64,000 nt of DNA from Micromonospora endolithica (GTDB taxonomy: Bacteria; Actinomycetota; Actinomycetes; Mycobacteriales; Micromonosporaceae): contig NZ_RBAK01000009.1 of the NCBI RefSeq assembly GCF_003626595.1, positions 124,001 to 188,000 of the forward strand. The letters are read 5' to 3'. Numbering within the stretch: position 1 is the stretch's first letter; every line of letters starts with the position of its first letter. Positions 32,928-40,810 of the stretch are shown piece after piece. The notes under the pieces are model-generated. The model did no database searches and was not told where the DNA came from. It saw nothing but the letters and a program-made list of their open reading frames with translations. Made by a program: the position numbers and the translations under genes.

Positions 32928-33722
32928 ATGAGTTCGTCCGGCCCTCGTACGCTGTCGCCCGGGACCCGGTCCTCGTGGCCGCGGCGCCGTCTCGACCCGG
33001 ACCACTCCCTCGGCCTGCGACTCACCCTGGCCGCGGCGGGCGCCTTCCTGGTCCTCGTGCCGTTCGCGCTGCTGGCCCTGTTCGTCCTCAGCTCCTCGTC
33101 GCCCCTGCACCGCTGGGACGCGACGGTGACCGATCGTCTGCACGGCTGGGCGCTCGACCGGCCGGGCTGGACCCGCTTCCTGAACGTCTGGACCGACGTG
33201 TTCGGCCCGCTGCCGTTGCGGGTGGCCGCGCTGGTCCTGGTGGTCTGGCTGGTACGCCGGCAGGCCCGTCGGCTGGCGCTCTGGGTGACCGTCACCATGG
33301 TCGTGGGTGGGCTGCTCGGGCCGCTGCTGAAGCTGCTCGTCGGGCGGGACCGACCGGACCTGCTGGACCCGGTGGCCCACGCGACCGGCTACGCGTTCCC
33401 CTCCGGCCACGCGCTCAACGCCGCGCTGGCCGCCGGCGTGCTACTGGTGGTCTTCCTGCCGTCCGCCGTGGCGCCGGCCCGCCGGGTCGCGCTCTGGGTG
33501 GCCGCGCTGGTCCTGGTCGGGTTGACCGGCTTCACCCGGGTAGCGCTGGGCGTGCACTGGACCAGCGACGTAATGGGCGGTTGGCTGCTCGGCGCCGCGG
33601 TGGTGGCCGCCACTACCGCCGCCTTCACCACCTGGCGGCACCGGGTCGACCTGCCCCCGGTCCGGGTCACCGGAGACGGGGGCGACCCCGGGGAGAGGGA
33701 CGCCCCGCGGCGGTTCGGCTGA
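32928..33722 (+). CDS. PAP2-family membrane phosphatase
   Basis: A 264-residue membrane phosphatase of the type 2 phosphatidic acid phosphatase family. The three signature motifs are visible: KLLVGRDRPDLLDP, then PSGHALNAALAAG, then TRVALGVHWTSDVMGGW with the catalytic His. It has about six hydrophobic segments. Substrates in this family are lipid phosphates or undecaprenyl pyrophosphate, so recycling of a cell-wall lipid carrier is possible but not shown. It follows mycP on the same strand and precedes a second PAP2 gene of similar size. Confidence 0.9.
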   Translation: MSSSGPRTLSPGTRSSWPRRRLDPDHSLGLRLTLAAAGAFLVLVPFALLALFVLSSSSPLHRWDATVTDRLHGWALDRPGWTRFLNVWTDVFGPLPLRVAALVLVVWLVRRQARRLALWVTVTMVVGGLLGPLLKLLVGRDRPDLLDPVAHATGYAFPSGHALNAALAAGVLLVVFLPSAVAPARRVALWVAALVLVGLTGFTRVALGVHWTSDVMGGWLLGAAVVAATTAAFTTWRHRVDLPPVRVTGDGGDPGERDAPRRFG

Positions 33723-33775
33723 GCGACGGCCCGGACAGGGCGTGCGCCGGTCACCGGGCGGGTACAGGCTGCGCC

Positions 33776-34504
33776 ATGTCCTCCACAGTGCTCCAGGGTC
33801 TACGACGGGTTCTGCTGCCGGTGACGCTCCTGCTCGCCGTGATGGTGACGCTCGGGATGCTGGTCACCCGCGTCTTCGCCGGGTCCTGGCCCTTCACCCT
33901 GGAGCCCGGGGTGAACAGCGGGCTGGCGGCCGAGCGTACGTCCGGCTGGAACGACGTGTCGCTGGTCTTCAGCACGCTGGCCAGCACCCAGATGATCGTC
34001 GTGGTGACCGTGCTGGTGGCGTTGTTCCTCCGGCTGCGGCTGCACCGCTGGCGGGAGCCGCTCTTCCTGTGCGCCGCGGTGAGCGCACAGGCGCTGATCT
34101 TCCTGCTGACCACCATGGCGATCGACCGACGTCGCCCGGCCGTCGAGCAGATGGACGTCTCCCCGCCCACGTCGAGCTTCCCGTCCGGGCACACCTCCGC
34201 GGCGGTGGCGCTCTACCTCGGCATCGGGCTGCTGCTCGTCCTGCGGGCTCGGAGCACGCCGGCCAAGGTGGCCTGGGGCAGCCTGCTCCTGCTGGTGCCG
34301 GTGGGCGTCGCGCTCACCCGCATGTACCGGGGCATGCACCACCCGAGCGACGTGGTCGCGTCGTTCGTCAACGGCGGCACCTGCGTGCTGATCATGGCGC
34401 GCGCCTTCCTCGACCGCGGCATCCGCTGGGGTCGGTCCATGCTGTCGCCGGGCCAGGCGGCGGACGCCGACCGGGGCGTCGTGGGGCAGCCGGCGGCATC
34501 CTGA
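33776..34504 (+). CDS. second PAP2-family membrane phosphatase
   Basis: A 242-residue paralogue-type PAP2 phosphatase with motifs MAIDRRRPAVEQMD, SFPSGHTSAAVALYLG and ALTRMYRGMHHPSDVVASF, and about six membrane helices. Conserved residues are complete, so it should be active on a lipid phosphate or isoprenyl pyrophosphate. Divergence from the preceding PAP2 protein is high, so they are unlikely to be a recent duplication. Its stop lies 10 nt from the convergent marP stop. ATG 33776 is the only good start. Confidence 0.9.
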   Translation: MSSTVLQGLRRVLLPVTLLLAVMVTLGMLVTRVFAGSWPFTLEPGVNSGLAAERTSGWNDVSLVFSTLASTQMIVVVTVLVALFLRLRLHRWREPLFLCAAVSAQALIFLLTTMAIDRRRPAVEQMDVSPPTSSFPSGHTSAAVALYLGIGLLLVLRARSTPAKVAWGSLLLLVPVGVALTRMYRGMHHPSDVVASFVNGGTCVLIMARAFLDRGIRWGRSMLSPGQAADADRGVVGQPAAS

Positions 34505-34514
34505 CGGCGACCGG

Positions 34515-35693
34515 TCAGGTGCACTCGCCGGTGCGGACCGCCCGGGTGCGCTCGGCACCGGCCAGCGCCACCGGCCGGGCCTCGGCGGCGGTCACCGCGA
34601 AGCCGGTGTTCGGGTCGTCCGCCGCCGCCGCGAAGATCACCCCCAGCACCAGGCCGTTGGAGGAGACCAACGGTCCACCGGAGTTGCCGCTCTGCACCAG
34701 GGCCCGGATCGTGTAGATCTCCCGGGTCACCTTCCCGCCGTCGTAGATGTCCGGGCCGGTGATCCGGTCGACGTCCCGGATCCGCGCCGACTGCGCGTCG
34801 TACGGGCCGTCCAGCGGGAACCCGAGCACGATCGCGTCGGCGCCGGTGCCCGCGTTGCCGGCCGCGAACCGCAGCGACGGGCCGGGCAGGCCGGGTACGT
34901 GGAGCACGGCCAGGTCCCGGTCCGGGTCGTAGACGACGACCTTGCCGTCGTAGCGGTCGCCGTTCAGCTCCACGACGGTGGAGCGGGTGCCCGCCACCAC
35001 GTGCGCGTTGGTCATCACCCGGTCGTCGGCGTAGACGAAGCCGGAGCCCTCGATCCGGCGCGAGCAGCTGGGCGCGGAACCCAGCACCTTGACCACCGCC
35101 CGCTGGCTGTTGACCACCACCTGGGACCCGGCCAGCGCGGGGTCGGGCGGGGAGACCTGCCGGGCCCGGGTGGGCGCCAGGTCACCGAAGACGTCCGGGA
35201 AACCGTTGGTGTCCACCGTGTCCCGCAGCGCGGTGGACAACTCCTGCGCCTGGTCGGGCAGGACCCGGTCGACCACCGTGAGCAGTGCGCTGTTGCGGAC
35301 CGAGGAGGCCAGCCACGGCAGCGACGACGAGCCGAGCGGCACCGCCACCAGCCAGGCGACCAGCAGGACCGCGAAGAGCGACACGAACGCGCCGCCGACG
35401 TCGTCGGCCCGCTTCCCGACCTCGCTGGTGATCGTCTTGCGCAGGTGGGAGCCGAGCCAGCCGGCCAGTGCCTGACCGACCACCGCCAGGCCGAAGACGG
35501 TGACCAGCGAGATCAGCACCCGGGTGCCGCTGTCCACGAACTGCTGGGCCAGCAACGGGCCGAGCTGCAATCCGATCAGGGCGCCCAGGAAGAACCCGGA
35601 GAACGACATCACCCCGATGACGAAGCCCTGACGGTATCCGCTGATCGCGAACACGAGCATGAGCAGTAGCAGTACGAGATCCACGGCGGACAC
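34515..35693 (-). CDS. marP: membrane serine protease MarP (CvpA-like helices plus trypsin-like domain)
   Basis: MarP is an acid-resistance protease; in M. tuberculosis (Rv3671c) it cleaves the peptidoglycan hydrolase RipA and protects pH homeostasis. The 392-residue protein has four CvpA/colicin V production-like helices in residues 1-130, then an extracytoplasmic chymotrypsin-fold domain. That domain has His in TNAHVV near 231, Asp in DPDRDLAVL near 256 and Ser in QSGNSGGPLV near 336, close to the known spacing. GTG 35693 was chosen because the membrane part begins there and a TACGCT hexamer ends 6 nt upstream. Upstream in-frame ATGs would add an implausible tail. Confidence 0.93.
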   Translation of the reverse strand: MSAVDLVLLLLMLVFAISGYRQGFVIGVMSFSGFFLGALIGLQLGPLLAQQFVDSGTRVLISLVTVFGLAVVGQALAGWLGSHLRKTITSEVGKRADDVGGAFVSLFAVLLVAWLVAVPLGSSSLPWLASSVRNSALLTVVDRVLPDQAQELSTALRDTVDTNGFPDVFGDLAPTRARQVSPPDPALAGSQVVVNSQRAVVKVLGSAPSCSRRIEGSGFVYADDRVMTNAHVVAGTRSTVVELNGDRYDGKVVVYDPDRDLAVLHVPGLPGPSLRFAAGNAGTGADAIVLGFPLDGPYDAQSARIRDVDRITGPDIYDGGKVTREIYTIRALVQSGNSGGPLVSSNGLVLGVIFAAAADDPNTGFAVTAAEARPVALAGAERTRAVRTGECT

Positions 35694-35789
35694 CCGTCCA
35701 GCGTACGGGCAGACGGCCGATCGGATGACCATCGCTTGCGGAAGGTGACCGTCAGGTGAGCGCATCGGGATCACCACGGCGGGATCGGC

Positions 35790-36482
35790 TCAGCGCACGG
35801 GGGTCTCGTCCACCTGGTCGGTGCCGGCCGACGGTGCCGGGTCGGCGCCGGTGGGCGGCAGCTCGACCACCCGGCCACGCGACCACGGTCGGGCCCAGCC
35901 GCCCATCTCCAGCAGCGTGGAGAGCACCCCGGCGGTGAAACCCCACACCAGCATCCCCCGGGCGGAGAACGCCGGGCCGATCCAGCCGCTGGGATGGCGT
36001 ACCCGCATCCGGTTGTCCGGGTCGACCAGCTCGGCGACCGGCAACCGGGCCACGTGCGCCACCTCGGCCGGCTCCCGGGGGTGCACCGGGTGCGGCGTGT
36101 GCCACCAGGCGAGGACCGGGGTGACCACGAAGTCGCTGACCGGGATCCAGAGCCTCGGCAGTTCGGCGAGGACGGTGACGCTGGCCGGGTCGAGGCCTAC
36201 CTCCTCGTTCGCCTCGCGCAGGGCGGTGGCGGAGGCGTCGGAATCCTCCGGGTCGGCCGCGCCGCCGGGGAAGGCCGGCTGACCGGCGTGGTTGCGGAGG
36301 GTGGCGGCCCGCTGGAGGATCAGCACGTCGGGACCGACGCCCGGCTCCTCACCGAGGAGCACCAGCACGGCGCTCTCCCGGCCGCCCGTCTCCGGGGTGG
36401 CCAGCCGGGTGAAGTCCTCGGTACGCGCGCTGCCGAGCCGGGCCAGCAGGGGTTCGATCCAGCCCGGCGGCCGCCGGTTCAC
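35790..36482 (-). CDS. NUDIX hydrolase (CoA pyrophosphatase type)
   Basis: A 230-residue NUDIX enzyme, probably hydrolysing a nucleoside diphosphate-linked compound such as CoA derivatives. The box G-x5-E-x7-REANEEVGL occurs as GGAADPEDSDASATALREAN around residues 73-95. It is preceded by LILQRAATLRNHAGQPAFPG, a segment typical of the CoA-pyrophosphatase (NudL/YeaB) group. The GTG start overlaps the tlpA-type stop by 4 nt. It is the third of the nth-tlpA-nudix set conserved as Rv3674c-Rv3672c in M. tuberculosis, next to marP. Confidence 0.9.
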   Translation of the reverse strand: MNRRPPGWIEPLLARLGSARTEDFTRLATPETGGRESAVLVLLGEEPGVGPDVLILQRAATLRNHAGQPAFPGGAADPEDSDASATALREANEEVGLDPASVTVLAELPRLWIPVSDFVVTPVLAWWHTPHPVHPREPAEVAHVARLPVAELVDPDNRMRVRHPSGWIGPAFSARGMLVWGFTAGVLSTLLEMGGWARPWSRGRVVELPPTGADPAPSAGTDQVDETPVR

Positions 36483-37135
36483 GCCGGCACCGCCACACCC
36501 AGGTGCCGCCGGACCAGCTCGGCCAGGCGGGCGTCGTCCAGTGCGCCCGAGGCGTCGACGTGCCGTACGATGCCCTGCCCGTCGACGAGCACGGTCAGCG
36601 GGATCGCGTTGCGTTCCAACGCCCGCTGGAACGCCTCACCCTGGTCGAACAGCATCGGGAAGCGGACGCCGAAGTCCTCGCCGAAGGACTGCGCGGCCCC
36701 GCGCCCGTCCCGGCTGTTGACGCCGACCACCCGCAGCTGGCCCGCGGTCCGCTCGCTGAGCCGCTGGAAGGCGGGCAGTTCCTTGCGGCAGGGTGGGCAC
36801 CAGGACGCCCACACGTTGATCACCGCCGGACCGCGCAGGTCCGGTAGGGCGACCGCGTCGCCGCCGGTGAAGCAGGTGAGGGTCAGCTCGGGCAGCGCCT
36901 TCCCGACGCCGGGCACCCGGGACGACTCGGGCAGGGCGGAGGACGGCGGAGTGGCCAGGTCGGCGGAGGCCGGCGGGGTGCCGAGATCGGCGCAGTCGGC
37001 GAACGGTGACGGCCGGCTGCTCGCCGCCTTCTCCCGGGTGGTGGTCGCCGGTCCGGTGTCGGTGTCGGTGTCGGCGGTGCAGCCGGCCACCGCGAGCAGC
37101 GCCGGGACGAGCAGCAGGACGAGCCGCTTCCTCAT
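36479..37135 (-). CDS. TlpA/ResA-like thiol-disulfide oxidoreductase lipoprotein
   Basis: A 218-residue membrane-tethered thioredoxin-fold protein outside the cytoplasmic membrane. The lipobox LLAVAGC places lipidation on Cys19. After a Thr/Asp/Pro-rich linker the redox domain has NVWASWCPPCRKELPAF near residues 107-123, and the cis-Pro region NAIPLTVLVD. It likely reduces or isomerises disulfides, for instance for cytochrome maturation. ATG 37135 overlaps the nth stop (ATGA) and the stop overlaps the NUDIX gene start (GTGA), so the three genes are tightly coupled. Confidence 0.9.
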   Translation of the reverse strand: MRKRLVLLLVPALLAVAGCTADTDTDTGPATTTREKAASSRPSPFADCADLGTPPASADLATPPSSALPESSRVPGVGKALPELTLTCFTGGDAVALPDLRGPAVINVWASWCPPCRKELPAFQRLSERTAGQLRVVGVNSRDGRGAAQSFGEDFGVRFPMLFDQGEAFQRALERNAIPLTVLVDGQGIVRHVDASGALDDARLAELVRRHLGVAVPA

Positions 37136-37917
37136 GGCACGTCCGCCACGACGGCCTGGGCGGGCACCAGATCCGGGTCCACCCCGGCGGCGACCGCCAG
37201 GTCCCGGGCGCGGGGGCCCTTGAGCAGCTTCGCCGCCGCCGGCTCGGTGGGACCGGTGCCGTACGACGGGCACAGCCGGGCCAGGGTGCACGCGCCGCAG
37301 GCGGGCTTGCGCGCGTGGCAGACGCGCCGGCCGTGGAAGATGATCCGGTGCGACAGCATGGTCCAGTCGCGCTTCGGGTACAGCGCGCCGATCGCATGTT
37401 CGATCTTCACCGGGTCGGTCTCGGTGGTCAGCCGCCACCGAGACACGAGGCGGTGGAAGTGGGTGTCGACGGTGATGCCGGGGACGCCGAAGGCGTTGCC
37501 GAGGATCACGTTGGCGGTCTTGCGGCCGATCCCGGGCAGCGTCACCAGGTCGACCAGCCGGCCCGGGACCTGACCGTCGTACCGCTCGACGAGCGCCTGA
37601 CCGAGCTTGATCAGCGAGTCGGTCTTGTTGCGGTAGAACCCGGTCGGCCGGATCAGCTCCTCCATCTCGCCCCGGTCGGCGGCGGCATAGTCGGCCGCGG
37701 TCGGGTAGCGGGCGAAGAGCTTCGGGGTGACCTCGTTGACCTTCTTGTCCGTGCACTGCGCGGAGAGGATCGTCGCCACGGCCAGCTCCAGGGCACTGGA
37801 GTGGTCGAGTTCACAGTGTGCGTCCGGGTGGGTCTCGGTCAGCGCCCGGCCGATCCGCCGGGCGCGGCGGGTACGCCCGAGGTCGGTCTCGTCGGCGCGC
37901 GTGGAGCTGGTCGTCAC
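37132..37917 (-). CDS. nth: endonuclease III (DNA glycosylase/AP lyase)
   Basis: Nth removes oxidised pyrimidines and cuts at abasic sites in base excision repair. The 261-residue protein has the HhH motif LPGIGRKTANVILGNAF with the catalytic Lys, the conserved Asp in ITVDTHFHRL, and the C-terminal 4Fe-4S ligands Cys-x6-Cys-x2-Cys-x5-Cys in CHARKPACGACTLARLC. GTG 37917 was chosen because a TAGGCT -10 hexamer ends 7 nt before it, pointing to a leaderless nth-tlpA-nudix transcript. Orthologues sit beside crp in most actinobacteria; here capA and cbiZ intervene. Confidence 0.95.
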   Translation of the reverse strand: MTTSSTRADETDLGRTRRARRIGRALTETHPDAHCELDHSSALELAVATILSAQCTDKKVNEVTPKLFARYPTAADYAAADRGEMEELIRPTGFYRNKTDSLIKLGQALVERYDGQVPGRLVDLVTLPGIGRKTANVILGNAFGVPGITVDTHFHRLVSRWRLTTETDPVKIEHAIGALYPKRDWTMLSHRIIFHGRRVCHARKPACGACTLARLCPSYGTGPTEPAAAKLLKGPRARDLAVAAGVDPDLVPAQAVVADVP

Positions 37918-37979
37918 GCCGGCCAGCCTACGTCGCCGCACCGACCGTCCGCCCGGGCCACACCCGGCCGGGAGCCGGT

Positions 37980-39143
37980 TCAGCCGGCGGCGGGTGGGCT
38001 GATCTTGCCGGAGTCGTCGAACGTCGCCCCGGACTTCGGGAAGTCGTCGGCGGTCAACTGCCGCATCAGCCCGAGGCCCCGATCGTCCGGGTCCATCGTC
38101 GGCTTGCCGGAGGAGTTCATGAAGGTCGAGACGAACGATCCGCCGGCCCAGGTGCCGTCCGGCTTCAGCGACACCTTGAGCACGCCACCCCAGCCGAGCC
38201 GACCGTTGTTGCTGAGGGAGTTGCCCCCGCCGGCGAAGTTGCCCAGGCTGTAGGCGATCAGCCGGCCCTTGTAGAACTCCATGCCGCGCAGCACGTGCGG
38301 GCCATGCCCGACGATCAGGTCCGCGCCGGCGTCGATCATGGCCTTGGAGAACTTCACCGGGTCGCCCCGGTTCTCGCCGAGGAACATCTCGGTGCCCGGC
38401 TTCACCCGCGTCTTGTCGGCCCCCTCGCCGCCCATGTGCACCTGCACGACCACCAGGTCGGCCATCCCGGCCGCCTTGGCGACGACCTTCTTCGACGCCG
38501 CGATGTCGGTCAGCGGGTTGGACCACACGTAGGACGAGAAGCCGGCCACGGCGACCTTGACGCCCTTGACGTCGACCACGGTGATCTGGTCGGGCGCCCC
38601 GGTGTGCGCGAGGTCGTACTTCTCCAGCGCGGCCTGGGTGTTCTCGTAGCCCTTCGGGCCGTAGTCGTAGCCGTGGTTGTTGGCCTGGTTGAGCAGGTCG
38701 AACCCGGCGTCGCGCAGGTGTGCGGCGTACTCCGGCGGAGCCCGGAACTGGAAGCAGCGGGTCGAGTTGGCGCCGCACTTGCCGGTGCCGGTGTCGACGG
38801 TCAGCGGCTCCTCCAGGTTGCCCATCACCAGGTCGGCGGCGAGCGCCTTGCGGACCGAGGTGAAGAAACCCTTGCCACCGTTCGGGGGGAGCCGGTTCGG
38901 CGCGTTGCCCATGATGATGTCGCCGGTGGCGGACATCGAGATCGCCGAGCCGGCCGGCTCGGTGCCGCCGGTCGTGGCGACCGGGGCGCCGGTGCCACCG
39001 CCACCCGCTCCGGGTTGCCAGACCGCGCCGGCCCCGGGCTCCTCCGTGCCGCACCCGGTGGCGAGCAGGACGGACAGCAGCACGCCGGCCGCGAGCGCCA
39101 GGCGGCGACGCGGACGGACCAGGAAGGGAGCGGCAGAGTACAT
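37980..39143 (-). CDS. CapA-family (poly-gamma-glutamate synthesis type) lipoprotein
   Basis: A 387-residue predicted lipoprotein with a calcineurin-like CapA/PgsA domain. The lipobox SVLLATGC gives Cys31. The metal-site motifs are SATGDIIMGN near the start of the domain, DLVMGNLEEPL, LLNQANNHGYDYG, and later VVVQVHMGGEG and IVGHGPHVLRGME. CapA proteins take part in poly-gamma-glutamate capsule formation in Bacillus, but no capB/capC gene is nearby, so the substrate here is unknown. A TAGGGT hexamer ends 8 nt before the ATG at 39143, so the leader is very short or absent. Confidence 0.87.
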   Translation of the reverse strand: MYSAAPFLVRPRRRLALAAGVLLSVLLATGCGTEEPGAGAVWQPGAGGGGTGAPVATTGGTEPAGSAISMSATGDIIMGNAPNRLPPNGGKGFFTSVRKALAADLVMGNLEEPLTVDTGTGKCGANSTRCFQFRAPPEYAAHLRDAGFDLLNQANNHGYDYGPKGYENTQAALEKYDLAHTGAPDQITVVDVKGVKVAVAGFSSYVWSNPLTDIAASKKVVAKAAGMADLVVVQVHMGGEGADKTRVKPGTEMFLGENRGDPVKFSKAMIDAGADLIVGHGPHVLRGMEFYKGRLIAYSLGNFAGGGNSLSNNGRLGWGGVLKVSLKPDGTWAGGSFVSTFMNSSGKPTMDPDDRGLGLMRQLTADDFPKSGATFDDSGKISPPAAG

Positions 39144-39199
39144 CGCCCGCGACCCTACCGGCTGGTCGACGCGCCCACGAGAGCCGATCGGGTCGAGAT

Positions 39200-39862
39200 T
39201 CAGCCGGCCGGTCGGTCGGACCAGGGGATCACGGTGCCGGCGCCGCCGGCGGTCACGGTCGCATGCACCGCGCGGGCGAGCGGCGCGCCCCAGGCCGAGC
39301 GGGGTCCGCCGTACGCCACCTCCGGCCCTTCGGCCGGGCAGAGCACGGTGACCGCGTCGGTCGGGGTGCCGGTGCCCGGCAGCCCGAGTGCGGCGATGGC
39401 CTGGACCTTCGCCTCCGTCGCCGTGGCCACGGCGTTGACCAGCGCGGCGGCGGAGAGCCGGGCCGGCACGTACGCCACGATGTTGACCGTGCCGACCCGC
39501 TCGGCGAGCGCGACCGGCGCGGGGGCCGCCGCCGGGACGGGGGTGCCCAGCCCGACGGTCGTCCAGACCCTGACGCCGCCGTCCGCGCGGGCCACCACCT
39601 CGGCGACGTCCACGCCGGTCAGCAGGCCCACCCCGGGTCCGTCCAGGCCGAGCTGGTCGGCCAGGTCGGTCAGGTGGTCCGCGGGGTCGTCCCGGTCGTA
39701 CGACATCGGCACCGTCGCGTTGACCACCCAACTTCGGGGGCCGAGCCCACCGCCGAGTGGTCCGGAACTCACGGTCAGTAGCGGGCGCACGGTGCGCCAC
39801 ACCAGCAGCGGGACGTCCCGCCCGTCCTCGCGGCGGGTGGTCAGCAGCGGGTCGTTCAGCAC
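39200..39862 (-). CDS. cbiZ: adenosylcobinamide amidohydrolase-like protein (CbiZ family)
   Basis: CbiZ removes the aminopropanol tail from adenosylcobinamide or pseudo-B12, allowing salvage into the cobalamin pathway. The 220-residue protein has the family-like RTVRPLLTVSSGPLGGGLGP and NATVPMSYDRDDP N-terminal region, GLLTGVDVAEV, a central NIVAYVPARLSAAALVNAV and EAKVQAIAALGLPGTGTPTD near the C-terminus. GTG 39862 lies 6 nt after a TAGGGT hexamer, so it is likely leaderless. No other corrinoid gene is in the window. The assignment rests on recalled motifs. Confidence 0.78.
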   Translation of the reverse strand: MLNDPLLTTRREDGRDVPLLVWRTVRPLLTVSSGPLGGGLGPRSWVVNATVPMSYDRDDPADHLTDLADQLGLDGPGVGLLTGVDVAEVVARADGGVRVWTTVGLGTPVPAAAPAPVALAERVGTVNIVAYVPARLSAAALVNAVATATEAKVQAIAALGLPGTGTPTDAVTVLCPAEGPEVAYGGPRSAWGAPLARAVHATVTAGGAGTVIPWSDRPAG

Positions 39863-40082
39863 GTGGTGACCCTACGACCTGCGCGCTTACCGGCCCGCCG
39901 GCACCCGGTCGGGCGCGAGATCGTACCGCCGGCGGGAGTCGGGCGGGTTACGCCCAACGATCAAGATTCCAGGGGTGCACCTCCGATTCCTGCTCACGTG
40001 GGCCTAGACTTGGCGGCGCGCGAAGGGATCAGCGGACGGCGGACCCGGCCGACGGACGGCACCGCGCGACCGGAGGTGCGCG
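39863..40082. promoter_or_regulatory. cbiZ-crp divergent promoter region
   Basis: This 220-nt space carries the cbiZ -10 (TAGGGT on the minus strand at 39869-39874). On the plus strand a TAGACT hexamer near 40005 would give crp a leader of about 65-70 nt. I searched by eye for TGTGA-N6-TCACA Crp sites and saw no good match. Confidence 0.4.
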
Positions 40083-40760
40083 ATGGATGAGGTACTGGCC
40101 CGCAGCGGGATCTTCCAGGGCGTTGACCCGGAGGCTGCCGAGGCGCTCGCCAAGGAGATGGAGACGATCGAGGTCCGCAAGGGCGAGGTCGTGTTCAACG
40201 AGGGCGAGCCCGGCGACAGTCTCTACATCCTGCTGTCCGGCAAGATCAAGGTCGGTCGCCGGGCGGCGGACGGCCGGCAGAACCTGATCGCGGTCATGGG
40301 ACCGTCGGACATGGTCGGCGAGCTGTCGCTCTTCGACCCCGGACCGCGGACGGCGACCGCCACGGCGGTGACCGACACCCGTCTGGTGCGGCTGCGCAAG
40401 CAGGCGTTGCGTCCGTGGCTCAACAACCGGCCGGAGATCGCCGAGCAGTTGCTGCGGGTGCTGGCCCGCAGGCTGCGCCGGACCAACGACTCGCTGGCCG
40501 ACCTGATCTTCACCGACGTGCCGGGCCGGGTCGCGAAGAACCTGCTCCAGATGGCCGGCCGCTTCGGCACCCGGGACGGCGGCGTCCTGCGGGTCACCCA
40601 CGACCTCACCCAGGAGGAGATCGCCCAGCTCGTCGGCGCCTCCCGGGAGACCGTCAACAAGGCCCTGGCCGACTTCGCCTCGCGCGGCTGGCTGCGGCTG
40701 GATGGCAAGAGCATCATCATCCTCGACCCGGAGCGCCTGGCCCGCCGCGCCCGCGTCTGA
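40083..40760 (+). CDS. crp: Crp/Fnr-family transcription factor
   Basis: A 225-residue regulator with an N-terminal cyclic-nucleotide-binding fold. It contains VFNEGEPGDSLYILLSGKIK, then the phosphate-binding-cassette-like MVGELSLFDPGPRTATATAV, in which GELS and the RTATA segment match cAMP-binding Crp proteins. A dimer helix and the HTH DLTQEEIAQLVGASRETVNK follow. Orthologues are M. tuberculosis Rv3676 and Streptomyces Crp, which control metabolism and development. It sits near nth as in those genomes. A sAC-like cyclase gene lies 13 kb downstream. A strong hairpin follows the stop. Confidence 0.95.
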   Translation: MDEVLARSGIFQGVDPEAAEALAKEMETIEVRKGEVVFNEGEPGDSLYILLSGKIKVGRRAADGRQNLIAVMGPSDMVGELSLFDPGPRTATATAVTDTRLVRLRKQALRPWLNNRPEIAEQLLRVLARRLRRTNDSLADLIFTDVPGRVAKNLLQMAGRFGTRDGGVLRVTHDLTQEEIAQLVGASRETVNKALADFASRGWLRLDGKSIIILDPERLARRARV

Positions 40761-40780
40761 CCCGTACGCCCGGCTTTTCC

Positions 40781-40810
40781 GGCCCGGATCGCCCGACGGC
40801 GGTCCGGGCC
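40781..40810 (+). terminator. crp terminator hairpin
   Basis: GGCCCGGATCGCC (40781-40793) pairs with GGCGGTCCGGGCC (40798-40810) around a CGAC tetraloop, a 13-bp stem with one A/G mismatch, 20 nt after the crp stop. A CTTTTCC run precedes it and no U-tract follows. Confidence 0.6.
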
